Notes: generated by a model from the sequence alone, not told the origin. Positions 36,573-48,275 are shown, counted from the stretch's first letter. The stretch: 64,000 bases of DNA from Rotaria sp. Silwood1 (GCA_905250075.1 CAJNOP010000538.1:1-64000); one strand, 5' to 3'. Made by a program: numbers and translations.

Positions 36573-37221
36573 TTGTTTCTAGATAAAAAGATAAATATAA
36601 CAAATATGCGTATACGTTACAATCAAAATAAATTATTAAGAACTTTTAAATTAAAATTACTTATTCGAAAAAATAAAACCAAAAGAATAAAAAGTGAAAT
36701 GAAAGAAGCAACAAAACAAATACAAATTGAGGAAGAAGAAGCAACAAAACAAAAACAAATTGAGGAAGCAACAAAACAAAAACAATTCGAGGAAGTAACA
36801 AAACAAAAACAAATTGAGGAAGAAGAAGCAACAAAACGGAAACAAATTGAAGAAGTGGAAGCAACAAAACGATTAAAAATCGTATGCGAACAATGGATTA
36901 ACGAATATTAACTCGAAAATTTTCATGTTCTCATGATTTTTATAATTTTTGTGTAAAGAAAAATATACGTGAATTTGACGTTAATTATCTATTAATAGAT
37001 AATGAACATTTTAATAATAATGTACAGTTGTGTATTGAAAATTATTTAAATAATGTTTTACAATTCTTGAAAAAACCAGAAAAACAATGTCAAGAATTAT
37101 TTAATAGATTTATAATGGAATTATTATTAATATTTAATGATTGTACACAATTAAAATTGATGAATGTATCAAAATATAATTTGAAAGAAAAGTATTATGA
37201 TTCTAAATTTATGTTTAAAAA
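36573..37221 (+). pseudogene. Interrupted gene with Lys/Glu/Gln heptad-like repeats, runs into an assembly gap
   Basis: The first part (36573-36911) encodes a charged repeat of the form EATKQKQIEE about six times, likely a single alpha-helix or coiled coil. After a stop at 36909-36911 an open segment in another frame continues from about 36913 to the gap at 37222: CVKKNIREFDVNYLLIDNE, then a helical LCIENYLNNVLQFLKKPEKQ. Codon use in both parts is coherent, so one gene with a frame change near 36900 is likely; an unseen short intron is possible. A splice acceptor (TTGTTTCTAG) precedes the first part, so the 5' exon is missing. No family recognised. Past the gap comes a telomere-like array. 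Confidence 0.45.
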
Positions 37222-37321
37222 NNNNNNNNNNNNNNNNNNNNNNNNNNNNNNNNNNNNNNNNNNNNNNNNNNNNNNNNNNNNNNNNNNNNNNNNNNNNNNN
37301 NNNNNNNNNNNNNNNNNNNNN
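37222..37321. other. Assembly gap, 100 N
   Basis: Exactly 100 N, probably a placeholder. The right side is a telomere-like array, so the gap may be caused by that repeat. Confidence 0.95.
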
Positions 37322-37379
37322 GTGGATGTGGGTGTTGGATAAGAAACGAAGCACCCACACCTCACACCCACACCCACCC
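37322..37379. repeat. Telomere-like array 5 (left part in gap)
   Basis: A G-rich arm (GTGGATGTGGGTGTTGG), the core ATAAGAAACGAAG, and a C-rich arm (CACCCACACCTCACACCC...). The G arm may extend into the N run. Confidence 0.75.
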
Positions 37380-37644
37380 TAAGTGCGTTTAAGTGATAAA
37401 ACTTGTGTTTCGCGTGTTGATGATGAACGTTGACCATTTCTTGTTAATGTAGAAAGATGAAATTAAAATCTATTCGTGTATATGTTGTATCAACTTTTCA
37501 TAATTCACGACATGAATTTTCTTCAAAATTCCATACTTGAAATATATAAGCTGATATAGTATCAATTCTATCTTGTAATAATCATAGACCTAGTAATCAT
37601 GTCAAAGTTATTGATTGACTTGACTTTTTTAATTTCAACATCAC

Positions 37645-37735
37645 GTGAGTTTGGCAAGGAAGTGATGAGTGTGGATGTAGTTCTTCTCCCAGTCTCAACC
37701 CGACCCCGACATCCACCCACACCCACACCCACACC
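37645..37735. repeat. Telomere-like array 6
   Basis: A weak G-rich arm (GTGAGTGTGGATG at 37665), a core TAGTTCTTCTCCCAGTCTC, and a clean C-rich arm (CCACCCACACCCACACCCACACC). The core resembles the reverse complement of the cores in other arrays. Confidence 0.65.
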
Positions 37736-40700
37736 AACTTTCATCTGTTGTCACCGTCTATCAATGTATTGACATATGCCTTTTACAATGAAGATGATGA
37801 ACGTAAGACAAACAAATAATCTAAAAGAAAAGTATATTACCGAATCTTTGAAGACTTTGCAAATGGGTACGAAATTTTCTTAAGTTTCGCGAAACAAAAG
37901 TCTTTTCGAGTTTCCAATGCGAAATGTTTTTAGATTCAGTGAATTTCGACAGACGTGCCATCTTTCACAGGAAATGTTTTGGAAATTTAGCGAAATAAAA
38001 TACAGTTTCGCACTACATAAACGCAATTTTTGTGAGTTACCAGAACGAAAGAAAAGTTCGACTTTTTTCTAGCAGAACGTTGTGTACTCAGATGATGTAA
38101 TAAAAGATTTTGTACTTTTCTTACAGAACTCTTTGTGTCCTGCAAAAAGAGAAAGGATTCCTTATATTAATCTACAAAATCTTTTGTGTGGGAATATATG
38201 TTAACAGATTTGTCCGAAAACTTTTTGGCATGAGTGAGCAGCAAAAGATTTTACATAAAACTTGTTTGTGTCGACATCATGTCAAAAATGTCTCACGTAA
38301 AATATTTCATTTAAGCGGTAAATGAAAATGATTTCTAACGTACTAAATGTACAATACCGATATTTCATGATTAAAATAATACTTTTTGTTATCCGTTATT
38401 GTCATTAACCGTTACACTGATTAAGAATTATTAGAATTTTCCATTAAGACTTAGAGTCATGATATCAAGATATTTGATGCAGAGAGTCGTTGCTTTTACC
38501 GCTGCTTTGGATCCTTCTTTGCTCGCTTATATGTAACATAGTCCAACATTTATGTTGTATTCCTAACAGGTAAATATGTGTGTTATCGTTGTCTTAAGAG
38601 AATGATAACGGTTTTCTTTTTCGCACTAACAAGTGGCAGTTAACTGTGAATGTAAGAAGTTTATTATTGATATCTATAAATAGTAACTTTCTATTTTAAT
38701 ATCGTTTAATTAAAGTGATAATGAGTATAAGATCACCGAATGATGATAACAGAATAAACATATAGAAGATGCATTTACATATTTATTAAAATGAACTCAT
38801 CCTTATGAATATCAAAGTAAAAATTGTTTAGCAGAAAACGAATATCCTTTAATTGGTTTACCAAATGGTACATGTACATTTTATATTTAGAGAAAAATAT
38901 AAATATTAGGATTTATATGTAAACGTTAAAACGTTTTATTTCGCATTTAGTGTGAATTTTTTGAATTGTTTTTAGTTATTATTTTATTCGAAACATTATC
39001 AATTATATTGCGAAAAATATTTCATTTTATTTTATTTCTCAATCTTCTTCTTTATTGAATATATTTTTATCAGAAAAATAATAAAATAAGTATTTTCAAA
39101 TAAAAAATAACATCTCTTAACTGTTTATCGAAGATGATGTTAGAAAAAAAAATTTCATATTTAAATAAATTCATTTATTTTTGTTCGTTTGATAGGAATT
39201 TCATTCCAAAAATCAATACTAATATCCTTTCTTATCAAGGTTATTCAATGTACTGCATAACTCATTGTTTCTTCTATGTAAAACGCCTTAATTTATTCAG
39301 TTGTTAACGGCAAATCTCTTTCTATATCCATCACGGTAATATAGAAATGCCGACGCTGTCATACTCAGCTTAAAATGCAAATAAATTTGTTTCGTTTTAA
39401 AAGTCGAACGGAAAAAAAATGTGTTTTGAGCATCACAAAAATAAGACAAATGAACACCAAATTAATTATGTATGAAATGAGCACCAAAAATAGTATTTTT
39501 ACAGAAAACAACAACACAGATAATGGATGCAATCAAGATCAATTTGAGGGTGGGTAAGAGTTTGGATGTAACTATCTCAAGATAAATCTTCTCGACATTA
39601 TATTTTGTTTTTTTGAACGATTTTTGCTTCTGATTCTAAAAGCATATTAGATAAACGCAGTGAATGTATGCCGAATTGACCAACTTATTCCGATAACAAA
39701 AGTACGTATTTCATATTTCTAGATCAATGAACGGGAAGATTTCCTTTGAAGTCATTTTCATGTAGATCGAACGCTTTGAACACGAATAAGAGCAAAGCCG
39801 AGTTCATTGTTGTATAGTCAATAGAATAGATAACTATTACATTCGAAGACTCTCAATAGAGTGGTAACCGAAGTGTTACACTTTGCATGGAACACGATAT
39901 ACTGATATGGGAATTTGCAGAACAAACTTATTTGTTTATGAATGCGATATCAACAAGGAAGGATAAGAACTGAAATGAGATTGAGTAAAATAAACAGAGA
40001 GACCGATTTCTTTTCTCAACTTATAAACCAGTACATATTTCGATATGGTGTCCATTCAGCGAAAAACATATTAGCGAAAGGCTTTTCCTCGAATTTTTTT
40101 CTTTCCACAAAGATTTTTGTTTCTTTATTGATGACGGAATCTCTTTGTAGTGAATGCGCATTCAAAAAACGACTCTTGCTATTCTATTTTCTTTGACCTA
40201 CTAAACTATTTTATTTCTTTCTCCTTTGGGTAAATATTTGACTACACATGATGCTATCTCACTGATAGAAACTCTGTATTTTCTTCGTTCAACTAATCGA
40301 ATATAGTTGATTTCACATCGATTTCTATTACGATTTGGAATCGAGGTAATTTTTTTCTCCTTTATCTTGAATATGCATATCGGCTTAAAAGATCGACGAC
40401 AAAAGTTAAATATTGGGCTTTGCATGCGACCGGCTATGCAACCAACTTTCATGCGGAGAAGATCGATCATTTTCTCAAGACCCACGGGCATCGTTACTAT
40501 AGGTTTATCAGAATAAATCAAACATCGAACTATTAAGAAGAAGGTCAAAGATCGAATACAGACTGGAACAACTGGAGTGCCTGAAATATACTGGAAAGAA
40601 CTTGCTCGTCCTAATATCTCTCAGGCTGCCTTGACTCTTGCAGCTGTTGCAATGGGTACCAGTGAGCTCTCTTTGTTAGGGAATTTCAAGTGGTTTTCTA

Positions 40701-41790
40701 TGTTCCAAAGCAGATTGAACTTCTCATTTACAGTATTACATTCTCTGCTTTTCCTTTCTTTTCCCTTTACTTGTTGTCTATGCGTACTATGTTCTTTGTT
40801 TACTGAGTTTGGCTGAAACTATACTCTATTTGGTTACTAGTAGAAATTTCGCTGTTTCGTCTTTCGTTATTCGCGCAAAAGTGTTTTCGCTATTGCAAGT
40901 TTTTCGCGAATTGTGCTTTTTGCTGATATTACGTTTCGCTGAAATTTTTTTCGCTAAAAAGCCTTTCGCTGATTTGTAGCGATACCCATATTTCTGATGT
41001 AAAAACACTTCGAATTGTAAGTAAGGATATGGCATCATCTCATCCCGAAAAACGACAATATTCAAGCAATAGATTCTGTAATAGTTGTGGCATCTTCGAA
41101 TGAAACAAAAATATATGAAATCTGTACAGTTAATCTAAATAATATTGGAAGAGTATTTCTGATTGTTCTATTAAATGTAGGTGCAGCGCTCAATTTCTGT
41201 GCATTTATATGAACTATCATAACTGCATTTCATATTACAAATCTTTGCTATAATTTGATCAGATTTTTTTGTCAAGTTTCTATTGCACATCGTCTGTTGA
41301 ATTCAATTGCGAAAACAAGTCATAAAAATCTTGCACAATCAATGATGCACATTCAATAAATCATACCATACCATACTGGAAGAATTTTTATGATTTTTCT
41401 GTTTTTTAAAACGATAATGGTTTTTCGTATTAAACATATTTTTAATTATCCATTCAAATAAAATCAGGAGACGTAACAGATGGCATTTTAATTTGATATG
41501 AATAATTTTGTTCATTCATTAGTCTGCAACTAGTAACTAAGAATGGATCAATAGCAATATATCTCGTAAAAAGTAACAGTAACATATCTATGACACAATG
41601 ATTCTATATATGTCGGTGCTGTGCCGTGTACACATGGACGTAGCTTCATTATCAAAGCTACAGCACATGTTTCAATTGGCGTTAGTTTCTTTTTTTCTCG
41701 TTCTCTTTTCTTTTTTATGCAGTAAGAGGAAAGAAAAAATAAATCTTTTTATCGCTGTCTCCATGTGATAAACTGTGTTGGAGAAAAAAA
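37736..41790. other. Gene-poor region with TTTCGC-rich clusters and coding scraps
   Basis: TTTCGC/GCGAAA words cluster at 37870-38010, 40055-40090 and 40845-40980. A plus-strand scrap near 38770-38895 reads well around one TGA (CLAENEYPLIGLPNGTC, then a stop), and a minus-strand scrap at 40201-40700 contains DKPIVTMPVGLEKMIDLLR. Both may be gene debris; neither can be named. Confidence 0.35.
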
Positions 41791-41865
41791 CGATGCTGTT
41801 TGGATTGTCTGCTTCATTTTGGTGTTGATAATCGCTCGCAAAGAAAGTCTAGTCGTGTGCCGATA

Positions 41866-43086
41866 ATGTCTGTCTTTCTATCTACTCTTCGGAAGCAACT
41901 CTGTACAACAAATTGTAAGACACTCTTTCTCGATTCTACACAAAGACATCATCGTTGGTTTGACGTTAGTCATATTCTTTCCAAATCATCAACTAAATTC
42001 CGAAGATCAACACATCGATTGGAGATTATTCCTGTTGATTCCCGTATATTGAATAGTGATATTCATATCTTAACACCTGATGGTGTTCTTCACGTCCATC
42101 ATGGTCCATTTGATCGAGCTGAAATCTGTCGTGAATATAATGTTGGACCACGTGATTTACGAAAGATCGATACCGATCTCCGTATCAATGTTCCTGTTAT
42201 CAGTGTTCGTCATGGAAAATTGATTCTATTTTCGTTTCGACGCCATCGAGCTATTGTTCAATCCTATCGAAGTATTTTCTTTGTCCCATCGAATGAAAAA
42301 ATTCCTTTTGAACCTTTTGGAATCAAGAATGTCGCTGAATGGGAAAAGATTACTCATGCTTATCGTCGAAATGTTCGATATATTCATCAAGTCTACAATC
42401 AACGATACATTACAGAGAATACGAAATCATTTTCTCAAACGCCATTCGAATTACAAATTATAGAAATCATTGGAGAATCGATAGCATATGGACTAAAATT
42501 GAAAACTCAAGATATTCTCATGGAATTTGAAACAATACGTCAAAGTAGTTATGCTCGAATAAGTATTGAAAGTCTTCGTGAACTTGTCTTTATTAAAAGT
42601 AAAGTCGATAAACATCACCGAAACGCTGATCTTGCACATCAAGCTTGGCTCGATTTACTTGCTTATGATCAAGATATGATCGGATTGTATTTGACTGAAA
42701 ATCGGCAAAGTGATTCGTCTGATTTAAACGAAGTTGAACTTTTACTCGAATCTTGTGCGAAACAGATAGCTGAAGTTTGTCGATCAGTTTATGATCTGAA
42801 AGATTCTGTTCAAAATATCGAAAGTACAACGGGATTTATGCTTGATGCCGTCAGAAATCACCTTCTAGCTTTTGAAATACAAATCAATATCATTACAATG
42901 GGATTTGGCATTGGAGCATTTATAACAGCTATCTATGGAATGAATCTTTATAGCGGAATGGAAGAACATCCACGTGCATTACTTTACGTTGCCACTATTT
43001 CCTCTTGTTTCGCTGTTACATCAATTGCTATAGGAATTTATCGTTTATTCAAATACAGAAGAATTAAACTTCATCGCCCGAATTAA
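41866..43086 (+). CDS. MRS2: MRS2-type magnesium transporter, mitochondrial
   Basis: A 406-residue CorA-superfamily protein in a single exon. The frame is open upstream to about 41790, but 41866 is the first in-frame ATG. The N-terminus is rich in Arg/Ser/Lys with few acids (MSVFLSTLRKQL... STKFRRSTHRL), as for a mitochondrial presequence. The middle is the MRS2 alpha/beta plus long-helix region (RDLRKIDTDL; PFELQIIEIIGESIAYGLK). Near residue 357 the invariant YGMN pore-loop motif follows TM1 (ITMGFGIGAFITAIYGMN), and TM2 is LYVATISSCFAVTSIAIGIY, with a basic tail facing the matrix. It forms a pentameric channel in the inner membrane that admits Mg2+. Length fits the family (about 400-470). 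AATAAA at 43127. Naming rests on YGMN with two terminal TMs and on DLRKID. Confidence 0.85.
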   Translation: MSVFLSTLRKQLCTTNCKTLFLDSTQRHHRWFDVSHILSKSSTKFRRSTHRLEIIPVDSRILNSDIHILTPDGVLHVHHGPFDRAEICREYNVGPRDLRKIDTDLRINVPVISVRHGKLILFSFRRHRAIVQSYRSIFFVPSNEKIPFEPFGIKNVAEWEKITHAYRRNVRYIHQVYNQRYITENTKSFSQTPFELQIIEIIGESIAYGLKLKTQDILMEFETIRQSSYARISIESLRELVFIKSKVDKHHRNADLAHQAWLDLLAYDQDMIGLYLTENRQSDSSDLNEVELLLESCAKQIAEVCRSVYDLKDSVQNIESTTGFMLDAVRNHLLAFEIQINIITMGFGIGAFITAIYGMNLYSGMEEHPRALLYVATISSCFAVTSIAIGIYRLFKYRRIKLHRPN

Positions 43087-43551
43087 AATAAATTATCAAT
43101 CTTTATTTTTTTTCTTTTCATCGAAAATAAAAGTTGCTCGTAGAAGCTTTTTTAGCGCATTGATAATGATTTTCTTCACAAGATATCTGTTATTTGACAA
43201 TGTTCACTGGTTGAATCTTTATTGAGATGATTATCTGATTGAGCTTAATCACTTTTTTCGGTGCAAAAAAGATTGTAAGTGTAATGAGCGTCGTTGTTTT
43301 TGGTTCTGTAGACTATTGGAAGAACTCCATTCAGCCGATACAGATTACAATCTACAGATTCCAAATCGAAACAAAGACAGAGGAACAATAATGTTCTGTT
43401 GTTTTCAACTTGGCTCAAGTTTAAATGAAATGGAAATATATCTAAGATCGACAGTGAGGATGTCTATCATTTTCCACAAATCAGGTTCTCTGAATTCATC
43501 CCTAAATGAAATCCACACATAGGGATAATTAATCAAGTAACGTTCATACTG

Positions 43552-44454
43552 GTGACCCAATAGGGATTTTAATTTAGGGATTTTTTTGTGTACTCAAAAA
43601 GTGAGTACACTACTAAAATCGGTCAGTGTGTCCGGCCGGCCGTCCGGCCGTCCGTCATCCGTTTATTCGATAACTTTTGAAAGGAGAGTCAGATCGCGAT
43701 GAGATTTTCTACACAGTTCAGTCTTAACAATATCTCGGTCGAGTTCGAAGATGAGAAGGATTGGCCGAGCCATTCCTGAGTTATTGCAAAAATACTCATT
43801 TTTCCCTATACATTCCCTATGGAAAGATTGAGCCATTCCCGCTTTCGTAAACAACTTTTCCTATTCTGGTCAACTAAAACCCCAACTATTATATACCATT
43901 CGATAGAGAATTTCAAGAGCTACAAAATGGTATATAAAAAATAAAGAAACAAGAAGGCTGACTCATCTATCACAAAGATAATTAAAGAGAACTAGGTTAT
44001 ATTTTTGTCCACGATCTAATTGATCCACAATTCGAGCTCTATCTTTCGGTCACAGTGATGATGCTTCGAGGTTTTCTGAGGTGGAGAACTCGAATCTGTA
44101 TTCCACTCCCGTCGAAATACTATTGGTTGAGCAGTGACCAATAGAAATCAAGTTATAGGAAAAACGACTTTCTTAGAGTAAATCAAAGGAAATAGTTCAA
44201 ACTTGAGCTGTATTCGGTTCCAAGTTCTATTGGTTTGGCAACGCGCAATAGAAATCAACATTTGAAATGGTAGGTTCCCCCGTATAATTTCATGTTCAGA
44301 CATTCTAGGATGACTGATCCGTATGATTCACTTTTTGAAGTACACATAACTCTCGGATTTAAATTCGAAGTTTCCGCATTTATTTTAATAAAACACATGC
44401 AATACATATTGTCATCAATTGCCATCCTGCTTCTACCATACTAGAAATGGTAGG
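43552..44454. repeat. Dispersed repeat with (CCGT/CCGG)n tract
   Basis: It starts with TGGTGACCCAATAGGGATTT, a copy of the terminal motif of the neighbouring inverted-repeat element, then GTACTCAAAAAGTGAGTAC (a hairpin) and CCGGCCGGCCGTCCGGCCGT. No credible ORF. This looks like part of a larger repeat family whose ends are shared with 44455-45710. Confidence 0.5.
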
Positions 44455-45710
44455 TTACCATTTGCTCTTAACTCTGGTTCCCAGATTCGTTCCTATATCG
44501 GGCCCCATTTACGAACAATTAAGCAATTATGGCCAATTCTGGTGACCAAATAGGTACTTTTATTTAGAGACTATTCAATTTAGGGACTTTTTTTCTTAAA
44601 TACACACTATACCATATAGAACACAATTCAACATCATCCTGTACCGTGTTGAAATGTTTTATCAATGAAACCAAATATTGTGGCGAAAATTCTAGTATGG
44701 CCAAGTACTTTCTGGTCACCAGAATCGTTTTGTATTCATTATCTATAGTTATTGGCATACGCATTTCAACTTCAATTTTCTTACTTGTGATAGTTTGCGT
44801 TATGTGAAACATATGATTTTTGTATTTTACCCTAAAATGTTTTGTTTTTTTTTTCATACTATTAATCTCTTTTCTTTTCTTTATGCTACACTTTGGTAGC
44901 AGTATGATCAATCGTTTTTTTAAATAATATTTAACAAATTTAAAAACAACACACTTGTAGATAAAAATTAAGACAAATTTTTCAAGCAAACCAAATATTT
45001 TCGTCACAATCTCACATTAATAAATTTGTGTCTAGTCGCTAGAATACAATTAAAATACAGTCGTAGATTCTGTTTGCAAAATTAACTGTGCTGCCAGTGT
45101 GAAGTTTTTGCTCATTTTTGACACACTGTTTCATCTCAATTAGACTTGAGCACTACTTTACCTTAAAAGAGAATGTCAGATTAAATTTCTAAATGAATTA
45201 CATAGACAGATTCACGAGATGAGACGACAAAAAAAGGTAAAAAGTTAAACGTCTGTATGGTATTTTGAATCTAGTCATCGGATTTGACATTCCAACGCAC
45301 TGCATTAGAATAAGAGCTACGCTTTATGAATCTGGTCAGCACATTTGATATCACAATGCTTTACATTAGAATAAGACCTATATCCTCTTTTGAATCTACA
45401 TATTATTCTTGAATCTGGTCACCAGATATGACATCACAGTGATTTACATTAGAATAAGACCTACATGCTATTTTGAATCTAGGTATTATTCTTGAATCTG
45501 GTCATCAGATATGACATCATGACGCGTTACATTAGAATAGCAGATCTTCAGTTAATCACAAAAAGTCCCTAAATTGAAAAGTTCCTAAATAAAAGTCCCT
45601 ATTTGGTCACCAGAATTGACCATAGTTATTTAATTGTCCTTAAATGGGGACCCGATGTAGGGATGAATCTGGGGACCAGAATTTAGGGCAAATCATGGAC
45701 ATTCCTAGAA
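44455..45710. mobile_element. Inverted-repeat element with about 150-bp arms
   Basis: Arms at 44455-44600 and 45560-45710 pair (TTCTGGTGACCAAATAGG near 44537; TTTGGTCACCAGAATTGACC near 45602; CAATTTAGGGACTTTTT at 44577). The interior contains a tandem repeat (45262-45543). A minus-strand frame at 44564-45007 is Lys/Phe/Ile-rich and overlaps the arm; I do not regard it as a gene. No transposase seen. Confidence 0.65.
45262..45543 (+). repeat. Tandem repeat, four units of about 60-85 bp
   Basis: Each unit reads GAATCTGGTCANCAGATATGACATC, then a TTACATTAGAATAAGACCTA phrase. Units start near 45267, 45327, 45411 and 45493 and diverge modestly. Confidence 0.7.
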
Positions 45711-45902
45711 ATCTTGTACTATGGACACCAAGGATTTTAACAAAGATATTTTTGTCATTAAATCTACTCTAGTCACCAGAACTGCATTATACTCATTCTT
45801 TCTATTAGCTTTTTTATAAGCTTAAATTTCATTTTTTTTTCCTGTTCTTTACACATTATGCAAATCGAAAATAGAAAACGATGTGTTGTCAGCAAGGGGG
45901 AA

Positions 45903-46060
45903 AAAGCGGATCCCGGATCCCAGGATCCCAACGGATCCCGTTGGATTCCGTGGATCCCATTGGATCCCGTGGATTCCATTGGATCCCGTGGATCCCACTG
46001 GATCCCACTGGATCCCGCTGGATCCCGCTGGATCCCAGTGGATCTCAGTGGGTCCCAGTT
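45903..46060 (+). repeat. GGATCC minisatellite
   Basis: TGGATCCCGT/TGGATCCCAC-type units of about 10 bp repeat some 14 times. BamHI-type GGATCC is the fixed core, and variants (GGATTCC) occur in a partly alternating order. Two overlapping plus-strand frames give Trp-Ile-Pro-rich repeats; these are products of the repeat. Confidence 0.85.
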
Positions 46061-46065
46061 AGGGG

Positions 46066-46250
46066 TGGCGGGTTAGCATTAGTGTTAAGAAAATTCTAAT
46101 ACTTTTGTATTAAAATAAATAATTCATTTAATACTTTTGCATTAGGGTTAAAAAAATAATTTAATGCTTTGGTATTAGTGTTAATTTTGTATTAAAAAAA
46201 TGCTAATACGTATCATGATTATGCAATTCGTTTATAGAACTATCATTGTA
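46066..46250. repeat. TTAATACTTTTGTATTAG-type repeats
   Basis: The words AATACTTTTGTATTA, AATACTTTTGCATTA and AATGCTTTGGTATTAGTGTT recur three or four times in 150 bp. Confidence 0.5.
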
Positions 46251-46806
46251 GGTTTACCGTCAGCTTCTCTATAGTTGGATTTGCTTTGTAACATTTCTAT
46301 ACAGAAAAAATGTCATGTGTGCACCAGGATGACATACATGTCCACTTATAGTTCTTCAGAAAGTATAAATAATTTTATCAGATATCGATACTGTAAAAGA
46401 AAAACTCGATCTAAAGGTCATTTAGCGAGAATGACTCATATTTTACTTGACTTTCATATATAAGATGCCAACATGACTGAATATTTTTCGATGAAACATG
46501 CAAAGTCTTTTTTTTTCATTATAATGATTATTATTCTGTAAACGTTTGCTTAGTATGTGATGTTCCTAAGCTCTCTTCACAGCTATAGAGCACAAAAAAT
46601 TCATTCGAATAGGATCACTTCATGTGTGTCACCTCAATAAAATATAATTATCTAAATTTAGCCCTGTAGATTTGATTATCAATAAAAATGAAAACATGGT
46701 AAATTTGTTGAACATCAGTTGATTACATTTCTAGCTATGAAGTTATTTTAAAAAACCATTAGGCACTGAATATCGACTGTTAGTTCATCAGATCACACGT
46801 AATAAA

Positions 46807-46959
46807 ATGGAGAAGAAAAAAAATATTATACACATTCTCTGTTTGATATTAGTCTATATGCTTTTGGTGCAGAAAGAGAAGGCAAAAGAAGAGAAAAGAA
46901 AAGACTATGCGTCACCTGTCCGGCAACTTATCATAAATCAAACCAAAGAGAACGACTAA
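46807..46959 (+). CDS. Candidate small secreted or membrane peptide
   Basis: ATG at 46807 opens a 50-residue frame: MEKKKNIIHILCLILVYMLL forms a typical signal peptide or anchor (basic start, 14-residue hydrophobic core), followed by a charged tail (KEKAKEEKRKDYASPVRQL) with a KR dibasic site, and TAA. Such an n-h-c layout is unlikely but not impossible by chance in AT-rich DNA. No partner or family is recognised. Confidence 0.3.
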   Translation: MEKKKNIIHILCLILVYMLLVQKEKAKEEKRKDYASPVRQLIINQTKEND

Positions 46960-47110
46960 TAGTGTTATGCTTTGTTATTTCTTTTTAATATTTTTCTTTG
47001 TTTAGTTCGTCCGCTGTAAAGAACGAAGTCAGTGTTAAATAAATGCTTTATTTCATAGTCGTCATTATTCACATAACAACTTCGACGTGTTTCCTTGCTT
47101 TGTTGTTTCT

Positions 47111-47317
47111 ATGTCTGGTGCAAATAATCATTTTCACTCGCGTTTGGATGCTTTACCACCACATCCTCCAACTCGTTCTAGCAGTTTACGAACTCGATCA
47201 TCACGATCGTCTACTACAAATCGTATCTTGCATCATACATTGCCTAGTCGATCTCCATCATCATCAAGAGTTGTACGTCGAAGACGAGAATCATCTATAC
47301 GTAAATTCACTATATGA
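47111..47317 (+). CDS. Ser/Arg/Pro-rich basic protein or exon
   Basis: The frame starts MSGANNHFHSRLDALPPHPP and continues with RSSSLRTRSSRSSTTNR and VVRRRRESSIRKF before TGA; 68 residues. Codon choice (CGA, TCA, ACT-type third positions) is like that of the real genes nearby and unlike random AT-rich DNA. It resembles a disordered, phosphorylatable tail and may be the last exon of a gene whose upstream exons are not recognised. The frame that overlaps it at 47043-47348 is the shadow. Confidence 0.4.
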   Translation: MSGANNHFHSRLDALPPHPPTRSSSLRTRSSRSSTTNRILHHTLPSRSPSSSRVVRRRRESSIRKFTI

Positions 47318-47564
47318 AATAAATGAATATTTCATTTTATATATCTAGGAAATTATTTTAACTATTTATTGCAGCTTCTGTCAATGTTTATGGATAATAA
47401 GACATACTAGTAACAGAAAAGATGTAAATATTTTCAAGTAAATGTTAGATAAAAGCACCATGATAAAGAGTCTTAGCATCTTTATATATGGCACAATAAT
47501 ATAATTATTCAAGTTTTGTGTAGAGGATAACATGCGCTGTTTTCATTCTTGCTGTTACCACTTA

Positions 47565-48013
47565 CCCACGTAAAACAATTAGGGTAATAATCACATTAAA
47601 ATTGATTTAAAAATGATTAAAAATCGATTCTAATCATACGCTTGTGATCAATTTTCTATCATTTTTTAATTGATTTCAATCAAATTTAATCGAGAAAATC
47701 AAAATTCTATTAATTATTAAGATTAATTTCGATTATAATCGATTGAAACGAAAAATTTCATTGTAAGCAATACAAATCCATGAAAATCGGCTGCAGATTA
47801 TTTTCAAATCTCGTGATGCAAAAATCATTATTTTCATTTATTCTATTAAGTTTTAATCGATTACAATCGAAATTAATCTTAATAATCAATAGAATTTTGA
47901 TTGGTTCGATTAATTTTGGTGAAAATCGGTTGACAGCGTATGATGATAACCGATTTTTAATCTTTTGCTAATCGATTTTTTTCTGACTTTTTATCATAAT
48001 TTTTTTACGTTGG
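47565..48013. mobile_element. Palindromic MITE, TA-CCCACGTAAAA family
   Basis: The ends CCCACGTAAAACAA and, in reverse complement, CCAACGTAAAAAAA are flanked by TA at 47563-47564 and 48014-48015. The halves pair throughout (ATTAAGATTAATTTCGATTA near 47717 with its reverse complement near 47864). It lies just 5' of the hAT gene. Confidence 0.75.
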
Positions 48014-48275
48014 TATATGGAAGAAATATCAACAATATATCTGTTTCTAGTTTCAGCAATAAAAATTTCTTGTGTTTAGTAGACTAAGTCTGATGATAAT
48101 CTCTTTCATGATTTTCCGAGTGCACTGAATATCATGATTTGGATGGGAATAAACAAGGTCTTAAGACTTTTTTTTATTAATGCTCTTAATTTCTTAATTT
48201 CACCTTTTCTATAAAAAAATGATGGCCTGAGTAGCCCTCACATCTTAACTATGAATATTCTGTCTGTATCTTGGA

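Noticed and set aside
36657-36867. Leu/Phe/Cys-rich frames on the minus strand
   Set aside because: They are antisense to the Lys/Glu/Gln repeat coding region on the plus strand.
40201-40816. Possible sideroflexin-like or carrier-like fragment on the minus strand
   Set aside because: A few words looked familiar, but residue order did not fit the family on closer reading and a competing plus-strand frame is equally open.
44564-45007. 147-codon minus-strand frame in the inverted-repeat element
   Set aside because: Composition is AT-driven (Lys, Ile, Phe), it overlaps the repeat arm, and there are no transposase motifs.
45262-45543. CRISPR-like array
   Set aside because: Units are diverged and contiguous, with no unique spacers, and the DNA is eukaryotic.
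45773-46099. Trp-Ile-Pro-Leu-Asp repeat proteins
   Set aside because: Produced by the GGATCC minisatellite; two plus-strand frames and one minus-strand frame are all open, so coding is unlikely.
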